A program made the position numbers and the translations under genes. Positions 51,620-58,457 of a DNA stretch of 58,457 nucleotides are shown one piece after another (position 1 is the first letter of the stretch; every line of letters begins with the position of its first letter). The notes beneath the pieces are model-generated. The model was not told where the DNA came from, did no database searches, and was given only the letters and a program-made list of their open reading frames with translations. Source of the stretch: Clostridia bacterium (GTDB lineage Bacteria > Bacillota > Clostridia > Christensenellales > DTU072); contig JAFXIQ010000016.1 in NCBI GenBank assembly GCA_017533005.1, positions 1-58,457 on the forward strand. The letters are read 5' to 3'.

Positions 51620-54600
51620 TCTGCATCTATTGTTGAAATACCCATTGTGGTTTCTTCCAAGACGTCTAGTAGTACTTTTACCGTGTCTAGAGAAGTGAAG
51701 ACGGGAATGTTATTTTCAACGGCTGTTCTTCTTATTACACTGCCGTCTTTAATTTCTTTCGCGACTTCAGTAGTGGTGTTTACTATGTAGGTTACATAAC
51801 CCTTTCTTATATTATCAAGAATTTCTTCACTTCCTTGTGAAAGTTTCTTCCTTATACGCGTCTTAATGCCGTGTTCTTTTAAGAACTTCGCAGTTCCCGA
51901 CGTAGCTTCGATGTTAAAGCCAAGATTATAAAATCTTTTAATTAGGGGTAGCGCGTCTTCCTTACTGCTGTCACCAATGGTTGCAAGTACGGTACCGTAA
52001 TTACTTACTCTCATACCACTAGCCTTAAGTGACTTGTAAACCGCTCTCGTTAGGCTGTTGTCATAACCGATTGCTTCGCCCGTTGATTTCATTTCCGGTG
52101 AAAGAACTGCGTCAAGACCTATGAGCTTACTATATGAGAAAGTGGGTGACTTAACGAACCATCTATTCTTTCTGGGTGCTACACCTACGCAACCCATTTC
52201 TTCTAACGTGTTACCTAACATAACTTTGGTTGCAATATTTGCAATAGGTGCACCTGTGGTCTTTGCCAGGAAAGGAACCGTTCTTGAACTTCTTGGGTTT
52301 ACTTCTATGATATAAACTTTGTCGTTCTTGTCTATAACGAATTGGATATTGAACGGGCCTACTATATTGAGTGCTAGTCCTATTCTCGTCGTATAGTCTA
52401 TAATCGTGTCTTGAACTTCTTGCGAAAGAGAATACGTAGGATATACGCTCATTGAGTCGCCACTGTGAACGCCTGCTCTCTCAATATGTTCCATAATACC
52501 CGGGATAAATACATCCTTCCCATCACAAACAGCGTCGACTTCCGATTCTTTACCTATAATGTACTTATCGATTAGAACGGGGTGTTTCGGATTCAAAGCA
52601 ACTGCCTCTCTTAAGAAAGGAACAAGTTGAGCTTCGCTATAAACGATGTGCATCATTCTTCCACCGAGAACGAAAGAAGGTCTTACTAGCACTGGGTAAC
52701 CGATTTCTTTAGCAGCCTTCTTGCCTGCTTCTACGTTGTAAACTGCTTTGCCTACAGGGACGGGGATTTGTAGTTTTTCTAGCACTTCTAGGAACAAGTC
52801 TCTATCTTCTGCAAGAGCTATGCTTTGTGCAGAGCTACCTAGGATTTTTACACCTGCTTTGTCAAGGTCGTCGGCTAGGTTAATAGCCGTTTGTCCACCT
52901 AGTGCAACGATAACACCGTCAGGTTTCTCGAAGTCAACGATATTCATAACGTCTTCAAAGGTTTCCGGCTCAAAGTATAGTTTATCCGATAACGTGTAAT
53001 CGGTTGAAACGGTTTCGGGATTGTTATTTATGATTATAGCTTGATAACCACATTCTTGAATTGCCCATACTGCATGAACGGTTGAGTAGTCGAATTCTAC
53101 GCCTTGTCCGATACGGATAGGACCTGAACCAAGTACGATAACTTTCTTCTTGTCAGCGCAAATACTCTCGTTTTCTTTTTCGTAACTTGAGTATAGGTAT
53201 GGAGTATATGACTTAAATTCAGCTGCGCAAGTATCTATCATCTTGTAAACGGGGTAGATATTATTAGCTTTGCGTAGCTCATAAATAGCTCTAAAGTCGC
53301 TATCCCATAGTTCAGCGATAAACTCATCGGAGAAGCCCATTCTCTTTGCCTTTTTAAGCGTTTCTAAGTCGCCTTTGTTGGTTAAAAGCACTTTTTCAAA
53401 GTTAACGATATTTTGAATCTTCTCCAAGAAGAATCTATCGATTTTCGTTAAGCTGTAAATGTAGTCAAGGGTGATATCTCTTCTAAAAGCTTCTGCTATT
53501 GCAAAGAATCTTTCGTCGGTGTTCTTAATGATAAGGTCAACTAGGTCGTGGTTAGACATTGCCTTATGCTCTTTGATAGAAATATGGCAAACGCCGATTT
53601 CTAGTGAACGAACAGCTTTCAAGAAACCTTCTTCTACCGTTCTTCCGATACTCATAACTTCACCGGTTGCCTTCATTTGTGTTGAAAGCGTACGCTTTGC
53701 AGTTTGGAATTTATCGAATGGGAAGCGTGGGAACTTCAAAACAACGTAGTCAAGAGCCGGTTCGAAGCAAGCTTTTGTGTTTGGTAGGTCGATTTCATCA
53801 AGACGAAGTCCGCAAGCAATTTTTGCAGAAACTCTCGCGATTGGGAAACCAGAAGCTTTACTTGCGAGTGCCGAAGAACGCGAAACGCGTGGATTAACTT
53901 CTATTACGTAGTATTGGAATGAAAATGGGTCGAGCGCAAATTGAACGTTACATCCACCTTCTATTCCTAGCGCACGGATAATGCGTAGTGCGCTGTTACG
54001 AAGCATTTGATATTCTTTATTCGTTAGCGTTTGGCAGGGTGCTACAACAATGCTGTCGCCAGTATGGATACCTACGGGGTCTACGTTTTCCATTGAGCAA
54101 ATCGCAATAGCCGTGTCTGCCTTGTCGCGCATAACTTCAAATTCGATTTCTTTGAAGCCTTTGATGGACTTTTCAACTAGAACTTGCGTTACGGGAGAGA
54201 GTTTTAAGCCGTTCTTTGCTAACTCTCTACATTCTTCTTCGTTATCAGCAAATCCACCACCCGTGCCACCTAGTGTGAATGCGGGACGGATAACGATGGG
54301 GTAACCAATCTTATTTGCTGCTGCAAGAGCTTCTTCAATAGTATTAGCAGTTAAACTCTCTAGAATAGGTTCGCCTATTCTTTCGCATAAGTCTTTAAAT
54401 AATTGTCTATCTTCAGCTTGTGCTATAGCGCTATAACTTGTTCCCAAGAGTTCTACTTGGCATTCATCAAGAATGCCTTTCGTAGATAATTGCATACCTA
54501 GGTTCAAGCCCGTTTGTCCACCTATACTGCATAGAAGTGCGTCGGGTCTTTCGTAGCGTATGATTTTCGCAACGTGTTCAAGGTCCAATGGTTCCATATA

Positions 54601-54792
54601 AACCTTGTCCGCCATCTTTGTATCCGTCATAATTGTTGCAGGGTTAGAGTTGACAAGAATAACTTCGTAGCCTTCTTCCTTAAGAGCAAGACAAGCTTGC
54701 GTTCCAGCATAGTCGAATTCAGCTGCTTGTCCAATTACGATAGGTCCTGAACCTATCATCATAATTTTCTTAATATCTGTTCTCTTCGGCAT
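51616..54792 (-). CDS. carB: Carbamoyl-phosphate synthase, large subunit
   Basis: This 1058-residue synthetase makes carbamoyl phosphate from bicarbonate, ammonia and two ATP. Two homologous ATP-grasp halves are clear: [21 protein letters not shown] and [21 protein letters not shown], with [12 protein letters not shown] and [14 protein letters not shown]. The oligomerisation and C-terminal MGS-type regulatory domain (about 930-1058) is present. Both halves look intact. ATG at 54792 (MPKRTD) follows GGAGGAAAAGGAA; a TTG further up overlaps this ribosome site. It overlaps carA by 23 bases. Its usual ammonia source, the CarA glutaminase, looks inactive here. Confidence 0.95.
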   Translation of the reverse strand: MPKRTDIKKIMMIGSGPIVIGQAAEFDYAGTQACLALKEEGYEVILVNSNPATIMTDTKMADKVYMEPLDLEHVAKIIRYERPDALLCSIGGQTGLNLGMQLSTKGILDECQVELLGTSYSAIAQAEDRQLFKDLCERIGEPILESLTANTIEEALAAANKIGYPIVIRPAFTLGGTGGGFADNEEECRELAKNGLKLSPVTQVLVEKSIKGFKEIEFEVMRDKADTAIAICSMENVDPVGIHTGDSIVVAPCQTLTNKEYQMLRNSALRIIRALGIEGGCNVQFALDPFSFQYYVIEVNPRVSRSSALASKASGFPIARVSAKIACGLRLDEIDLPNTKACFEPALDYVVLKFPRFPFDKFQTAKRTLSTQMKATGEVMSIGRTVEEGFLKAVRSLEIGVCHISIKEHKAMSNHDLVDLIIKNTDERFFAIAEAFRRDITLDYIYSLTKIDRFFLEKIQNIVNFEKVLLTNKGDLETLKKAKRMGFSDEFIAELWDSDFRAIYELRKANNIYPVYKMIDTCAAEFKSYTPYLYSSYEKENESICADKKKVIVLGSGPIRIGQGVEFDYSTVHAVWAIQECGYQAIIINNNPETVSTDYTLSDKLYFEPETFEDVMNIVDFEKPDGVIVALGGQTAINLADDLDKAGVKILGSSAQSIALAEDRDLFLEVLEKLQIPVPVGKAVYNVEAGKKAAKEIGYPVLVRPSFVLGGRMMHIVYSEAQLVPFLREAVALNPKHPVLIDKYIIGKESEVDAVCDGKDVFIPGIMEHIERAGVHSGDSMSVYPTYSLSQEVQDTIIDYTTRIGLALNIVGPFNIQFVIDKNDKVYIIEVNPRSSRTVPFLAKTTGAPIANIATKVMLGNTLEEMGCVGVAPRKNRWFVKSPTFSYSKLIGLDAVLSPEMKSTGEAIGYDNSLTRAVYKSLKASGMRVSNYGTVLATIGDSSKEDALPLIKRFYNLGFNIEATSGTAKFLKEHGIKTRIRKKLSQGSEEILDNIRKGYVTYIVNTTTEVAKEIKDGSVIRRTAVENNIPVFTSLDTVKVLLDVLEETTMGISTIDAE

Positions 54793-55879
54793 TTCCTTTT
54801 CCTCCAACTTCTTTCATCGCGCGCATAAACTCATCGAAAATATATCCACTGTCTTCTGGGCGAGATGCACTCTCAGGTGCATATTGCGATGCGAAAACAT
54901 TGTTTACATTGTCAATCATTCCTTCAACTTCATTATCTAGAACGTTAACGTGCGTTACGTTTAAGCCTGTGTTTTCTAGAGATTTCTTATCTACAGCATA
55001 AGTGTGGTTTTGGCTAGAAATCTCAACTTTATCATTGATTAAATTTCTTACGGGATGATTTCCACCACGGTGTCCAAACGACATCTTGTTTACCTTAGCG
55101 CCGTATGCGAGTGCGATTATTTGTGCGCCTAGCCCTACGCCAAACATAGGAATTGTGCCACGCATTGCCTTTACAACTTCTACAATCTCCGGAAGTTCCT
55201 CGGGGCTTCCGGGACCGTTACTGATATATAGTCCACTAGGATTATATTTTTTGATGGTTTCAATCGGCGTGTTGTAAGGTACAACTACTACGTTACAGCT
55301 CATTTGATTAAATCTCTTAACCATGTTAAGACGAATACCACAGTCGATAGCTACAACCGTATGTATGGGGTTACGCGTTCTAGAAAACCACATATTCTTA
55401 CTGCTTACTTTCTCTACTAGGCGAGTTTCTTCTTTGTAATTTGCAATTTCTTGTAAGCACTCTTCGATATCTCGGTCAGCGTCCGTTATCATAGCAAGCA
55501 TAGAGCCCTCGTCTCTTATAATTCTAACGATTTCACGAGTATCTAAACCACTTATTCCTGCAACACCGTTGTCATCCATAACTTCGCTCAAAGTTTTTGT
55601 GAAACGGAAGTTCGAAGGGCTATCGTTATATTCTCTTACGATGAAACCAGACATATAAATGCCCTTGCTCTCATAGTCTTCATCGGTTAAACCATAGTTA
55701 CCGATAAGTGGATAGCTCATAACTACCATTTGACCACAATAGGCTGCTTCTGAAAGTATTTCTTGATAACCTACCATTGACGTGTTGAAAACGATTTCGG
55801 CAATACGGGTGTTTTTAGCTCCAAAACCTTTACCGTAATAAACCTTGCCATTTTCCAATACAAGCATTCTTTCGTTCAT
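54770..55879 (-). CDS. carA: Carbamoyl-phosphate synthase small-subunit homologue with a degenerate glutaminase site
   Basis: A 369-residue CarA. The N-terminal domain is normal ([58 protein letters not shown]), and so are [22 protein letters not shown] and [12 protein letters not shown]. The nucleophile elbow, normally GICLGHQ, reads GVGLGAQ: Gly249 replaces the catalytic Cys and Ala252 replaces the His. The triad His (QGHPEASPGP in E. coli) is Ala334 in [11 protein letters not shown], while Glu336 remains. Glutamine hydrolysis should be impossible. The protein probably still scaffolds CarB or shapes its ammonia entry, as in mammalian CPS1. It lies between pyrC and carB. Confidence 0.93.
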   Translation of the reverse strand: MNERMLVLENGKVYYGKGFGAKNTRIAEIVFNTSMVGYQEILSEAAYCGQMVVMSYPLIGNYGLTDEDYESKGIYMSGFIVREYNDSPSNFRFTKTLSEVMDDNGVAGISGLDTREIVRIIRDEGSMLAMITDADRDIEECLQEIANYKEETRLVEKVSSKNMWFSRTRNPIHTVVAIDCGIRLNMVKRFNQMSCNVVVVPYNTPIETIKKYNPSGLYISNGPGSPEELPEIVEVVKAMRGTIPMFGVGLGAQIIALAYGAKVNKMSFGHRGGNHPVRNLINDKVEISSQNHTYAVDKKSLENTGLNVTHVNVLDNEVEGMIDNVNNVFASQYAPESASRPEDSGYIFDEFMRAMKEVGGKGNAEENRY

Positions 55880-55889
55880 TGTATGCTCC

Positions 55890-57098
55890 TTAAAAAAGAT
55901 TTCTGTCGTATATTACTTGTCCGCCAACAAGCGTTAGCGCGACGTAACCGTAAAATTCAGTGCCTATGAAAGGCGTATTGTTTGCTTTTGAAAGTATTTC
56001 ACTCTCTTCATACACGCGAGCGTTGTCCGTATCGATTACAGCGATATCAGCGAGCGCCCCTACTTTTAGCTCACCACAAGCAAGCTCGAATCTTCTTGCC
56101 GGTGCGTAGGTGAGTAGTTCCGTAAACCTATCCGGTGTAATAAGCCCTGTTCTCACGAAATTGGTATATAACGCGGGAATTAAAGTTTCAAAGCCAATAA
56201 TACCGTTGGGCGCCTTATCATAAGGACGAGCCTTTTCTTCACGAGTGTGTGGAGCGTGGTCGGTAGCAAACATATCAACCGTACCGTCAAGCAAAGCTTG
56301 AATGGTTGCTTGTCTATCACTTTCCTTGCGAAGCGGTGGATTCATTTTATATGAAGTTCTACCTTGGATATCATCTATATTGAGTAGCAAATGATGTGGG
56401 CAAACTTCACAAGTAACGTCTAGTCCTTCCTTTTTTGCTTCGCGAATAAGCTCGAAACTCTTCGCCGTAGACATATGGCAGAAGTGATATTTAACGCCGG
56501 TTTCTCTAACGAGAGCTATTTCTCTCTCTACTGCAACGTACTCTTCTGCGCCGTCTTTGTAACCATCAGCTTCTGCGTGAGAAGCGATGATTTTATCGTA
56601 TTTTTTCGCTATTTGCATAGCGTTTTTTAGTATAGCTAAATCGTTAACGCATTTACCATCATCGGTTAAAGCTCTAACGCACGAACAAAGCTCTTCTATA
56701 TTAGCCATTTCTTTACCGTTCTCGCCAACCGTTACGGCACCGAATGGGTATGCTCTTACAAGTGAATTTTTGAGTGCGTTAAGCTCCACGTTTAAATGTT
56801 CTATACTATCTGGAACGGGATTCAAGTTCGGCATAGGCATAATGGTCGTTACACCACCTTTCGCTGCTGAAAGAGTGCCCGTCGCGACAGTTTCTTTGTT
56901 CTCGAAACCGGGCTCGCGTAGGTGCGCGTGTACGTCCACTGCTCCTGCGATAACCCACATTCCGTTAACGTCGTAAACTTTATCTGCAGAACAAATGTTA
57001 GTACCAATTTCGGCGATTTTATCACCTTCTATAAGCACGTCACGACTAACGAACTCGTTATTTATGAAGATTTTTGCGTTTTTTAATAAAATGCTCAA
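55890..57098 (-). CDS. pyrC: Dihydroorotase
   Basis: A 402-residue class I dihydroorotase cyclising carbamoyl aspartate. The metal motif is AGAVDVHAHLREPGFENKETVATGTLSAAKGGVTTIMPMPNLNPVPDS. CHMSTAKSFELIREAKKEGLDVTCEVCPHH supplies further ligands, and FATDHAPHTREEKARPYDKAPNGIIGFET the catalytic Asp. It overlaps pyrB by four bases and lies 10 bases before carA. Confidence 0.95.
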   Translation of the reverse strand: MSILLKNAKIFINNEFVSRDVLIEGDKIAEIGTNICSADKVYDVNGMWVIAGAVDVHAHLREPGFENKETVATGTLSAAKGGVTTIMPMPNLNPVPDSIEHLNVELNALKNSLVRAYPFGAVTVGENGKEMANIEELCSCVRALTDDGKCVNDLAILKNAMQIAKKYDKIIASHAEADGYKDGAEEYVAVEREIALVRETGVKYHFCHMSTAKSFELIREAKKEGLDVTCEVCPHHLLLNIDDIQGRTSYKMNPPLRKESDRQATIQALLDGTVDMFATDHAPHTREEKARPYDKAPNGIIGFETLIPALYTNFVRTGLITPDRFTELLTYAPARRFELACGELKVGALADIAVIDTDNARVYEESEILSKANNTPFIGTEFYGYVALTLVGGQVIYDRNLF

Positions 57099-57967
57099 AG
57101 TCTTCCCTCCAAAGCCATAGTTATGACTGCCATACGGATGTAAACGCCGTTTTCCATTTGTTTGTAAATACGCGACTTACTGCATTCAGCGACTTCCGAA
57201 GCTATCTCTATACCACGGTTGATGGGTGCTGGGTGCATTATAATTGCTTTGGGCTTCATATTAGCAACGCGTGCTACTGTCAAACCGTAACGCTCGTGAT
57301 ACTCTTCCTTTGTGATTTGCATTTCTTCTTGATGGCGTTCGAATTGTACGCGAAGTAGGTTGATAATATCACACTTCTCGACAGCATCGTCAAGCTCGAT
57401 AAATTTAGCCGTTTGGTCTGCAAATTGCGATGGACCTGATACGTAAACGTCCATACCTAAACGCTTCATAACTTCTGCATTGCCGTGAGCAACTCTTGAG
57501 TGTGAGATGTCCCCGACAAGAGCAACCTTTAGTCCTTCGAAATATCCAAACTCTTCGTATATTGTCATTAGGTCAAGAAGGGTTTGTGTCGGGTGGTCAC
57601 TAGAACCGTCCCCACCATTAAAAATAGGGACCTTGATACTTTCCAAGTCCCTATAATAAACGTCTTGAGAATGCCTAATAACAATACCGTCAACACCAAG
57701 GCTCTCGAAAGTACGAACGGTATCGTAAAGGGTTTCACCTTTAGCAACGGAAGAAGATGCAAGGTTGAAAGACAAAGGCGTAATGCCTAGATTAATCATA
57801 GCCATTTGGAAGCTGTATTGCGTTCTTGTTGAATTCTCATAAAAAAGGTTGACCATTTTCTTCCCCGGGAAGTTAATTGTCCAACCTTTTTTGAAACGAA
57901 TAGCAAGCTCTATGATGTCCATAATTTCTTGTTGTGAAAGCGACTTAAGCGTCAACAAACCTCTCAT
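57095..57967 (-). CDS. pyrB: Aspartate carbamoyltransferase, catalytic subunit
   Basis: This 290-residue enzyme joins carbamoyl phosphate to aspartate. The carbamoyl-phosphate site is FYENSTRTQYSFQMA. SSSVAKGETLYDTVRTFESLGVDGIVIRHSQ, GGDGSSDHPTQTLLDLMTIYE, the aspartate-binding block VALVGDISHSRVAHGNAEVMKRLG and HPAPINRGIEI follow. No pyrI regulatory gene is present, so it should be a simple trimer. GAGG lies six bases before the ATG at 57967; longer in-frame readings run into the promoter. It heads the UMP operon. Confidence 0.95.
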   Translation of the reverse strand: MRGLLTLKSLSQQEIMDIIELAIRFKKGWTINFPGKKMVNLFYENSTRTQYSFQMAMINLGITPLSFNLASSSVAKGETLYDTVRTFESLGVDGIVIRHSQDVYYRDLESIKVPIFNGGDGSSDHPTQTLLDLMTIYEEFGYFEGLKVALVGDISHSRVAHGNAEVMKRLGMDVYVSGPSQFADQTAKFIELDDAVEKCDIINLLRVQFERHQEEMQITKEEYHERYGLTVARVANMKPKAIIMHPAPINRGIEIASEVAECSKSRIYKQMENGVYIRMAVITMALEGRL

Positions 57968-58019
57968 AAAAACCTCGCTCGCACGCATACACGCGCAGTA
58001 TAAATTTTCTACCCAATAT

Positions 58020-58047
58020 ATTATCATATAACACGCGTAGTTGTAAA
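58020..58047 (-). promoter_or_regulatory. UMP operon (pyrB) promoter
   Basis: Minus strand: TTTACA (complement of 58042-58047), 16 bases, GATAAT (complement of 58020-58025). The leader of about 50 bases is too short for a PyrR-type attenuator, and no terminator-antiterminator pair is visible. Confidence 0.6.
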
Positions 58048-58095
58048 GAAAATTATGGAGAAATTTTTGTAATATTAAAGACAAAATTTCTAATA

Positions 58096-58120
58096 AAAAA
58101 ACCACCCTATTGGGTGGTTT
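58096..58120 (-). terminator. Terminator of the yhbY operon
   Basis: ACCACCC-TATT-GGGTGGT, followed on the minus strand by TTTTTTTATT. It lies about 50 bases after the stop of the 54-residue gene. Confidence 0.8.
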
Positions 58121-58168
58121 CGTTTTTATTCATACCAAACTGAACACGGCTGATATGGTAAATCTAGT

Positions 58169-58333
58169 TTACCATTTTTCGTTGCCGTGGTACTTAATAT
58201 CGTCGTAATAGTCGAAATACTTTCTCTTGTACTCTTGAAGAGCGCGAGCTTCGCGCTTTTTACGAGCAATTTCTGCCGGAGTGGGCTTCTTTACTTCTTT
58301 AGTTTCGGGAGTTTGGTTCTCTTTCTCGCTCAT
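58169..58333 (-). CDS. Small, highly charged hypothetical protein (54 aa)
   Basis: A 54-residue protein beginning MSEKENQTPETKEVKKPTPAEIARKK and ending YDDIKYHGNEKW. The first 20 residues are a disordered Lys/Glu/Pro-rich tail. The middle (AEIARKKREARALQEYKRKYFDYY) is predicted as one amphipathic, basic helix. The ATG overlaps the stop of the yhbY gene (ATGA), so translational coupling to a ribosome-assembly factor is evident, and a terminator follows. I do not recognise a family. A ribosome- or RNA-binding role is only suggested by charge and location. Confidence 0.65.
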   Translation of the reverse strand: MSEKENQTPETKEVKKPTPAEIARKKREARALQEYKRKYFDYYDDIKYHGNEKW

Positions 58334-58457
58334 AGGACAATTTTCGGGTGCTTTTTTGACGGCTTGTAAAGTACTATTTTCGAGCCGATTGCAGATACGG
58401 GCTCTGCTCCTGTCATTTCAGCAACTTCATTTATTATATCTTTTGCAGAAACGTCGG
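58330..58457 (-). CDS. yhbY: YhbY-family ribosome-assembly RNA-binding protein (partial, runs off right edge)
   Basis: The last 41 residues of a CRS1-YhbY (CRM) domain protein are visible: DVSAKDIINEVAEMTGAEPVSAIGSKIVLYKPSKKHPKIVL. The pattern of a helix, then VSAIGSKIVLYKPSK, matches the end of YhbY/YqeI proteins (V-Q-V-I-G-x-x-x-V-L-Y-x-x-S). The family binds 50S precursors. The N-terminal half, with the GNRA-like loop, is outside the window. It overlaps the small downstream gene by four bases. Confidence 0.8.
   Translation of the reverse strand, partial: DVSAKDIINEVAEMTGAEPVSAIGSKIVLYKPSKKHPKIVL

Noticed and set aside
54770..55879. carA as a pseudogene
   Set aside because: The frame is full length, all non-glutaminase motifs are preserved, and overlaps with carB and the operon layout are intact; loss is confined to catalytic residues.
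58020..58047. PyrR-type attenuator before pyrB
   Set aside because: The leader from the promoter to the ATG is only about 50 bases and contains no terminator/antiterminator pair; the hairpin at 58096-58120 lies upstream of the promoter.

Overview
The window looks like the chromosome of a low-GC, anaerobic, endospore-forming firmicute, most likely a gut Clostridia lineage (class-level inference). Supporting genes are spoIVA, the pyruvate formate-lyase pair pflB/pflA, a four-subunit ferredoxin-dependent 2-oxoacid oxidoreductase, GTP-type PEP carboxykinase, the PyrK/PyrDB dihydroorotate dehydrogenase, and an L27 precursor with its processing protease Prp. Most genes lie on the minus strand in tightly packed operons. 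Promoters are near-consensus sigma-A type and terminators are simple GC hairpins.

Layout. 1-590: start of a secreted protein gene running off the left edge and an array of small hairpins. 594-5.2 kb: PadR regulator with a membrane partner, then divergent lysA and pckG. 5.2-9.7 kb: SecB-like chaperone, YitT permease, pflBA. 9.8-13.6 kb: tRNA-Thr, a DUF2156 protein, two kinds of repeat, the GGGtGRT/Fe-S scaffold pair and a probable 6S RNA. 13.6-21.7 kb: putP, a lipase-like lipoprotein, a divergent acetolactate synthase pair, a phosphopantetheinyl transferase, malQ and an NfeD-like protein. 21.8-27.2 kb: the 2-oxoacid oxidoreductase operon, then rplU-prp-rpmA-ogg-NYN. 27.2-35.5 kb: one long transcription unit eda-kdgK-manA-glcK, two radical-SAM-linked genes and a glycosidase. 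35.5-38.8 kb: fused E1 dehydrogenase and seven tRNAs. 38.9-46.4 kb: rdgB, a GH3 beta-glucosidase, guaB-guaA and an AbrB/ABC exporter unit. 46.4-58.1 kb: spoIVA, a second repeat array and a complete UMP operon pyrB-pyrC-carA-carB-pyrK-pyrD-pyrF-pyrE. 58.1 kb to the end: a 54-residue protein gene and the end of yhbY.

Two observations stand out. First, CarA has lost the catalytic Cys and His of its glutaminase site, and GuaA lacks a glutaminase domain altogether. Carbamoyl phosphate and GMP synthesis may therefore both run on free ammonia. Second, six copies of a 115-126 bp structured repeat sit in two three-copy arrays, directly after GGGtGRT and pyrE. The repeats show a covarying hairpin core and inverted ends, and the outer end of each array contains the stop codon of the neighbouring gene. 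I do not recognise this family.

All identifications come from reading motifs by eye. No database search was run.
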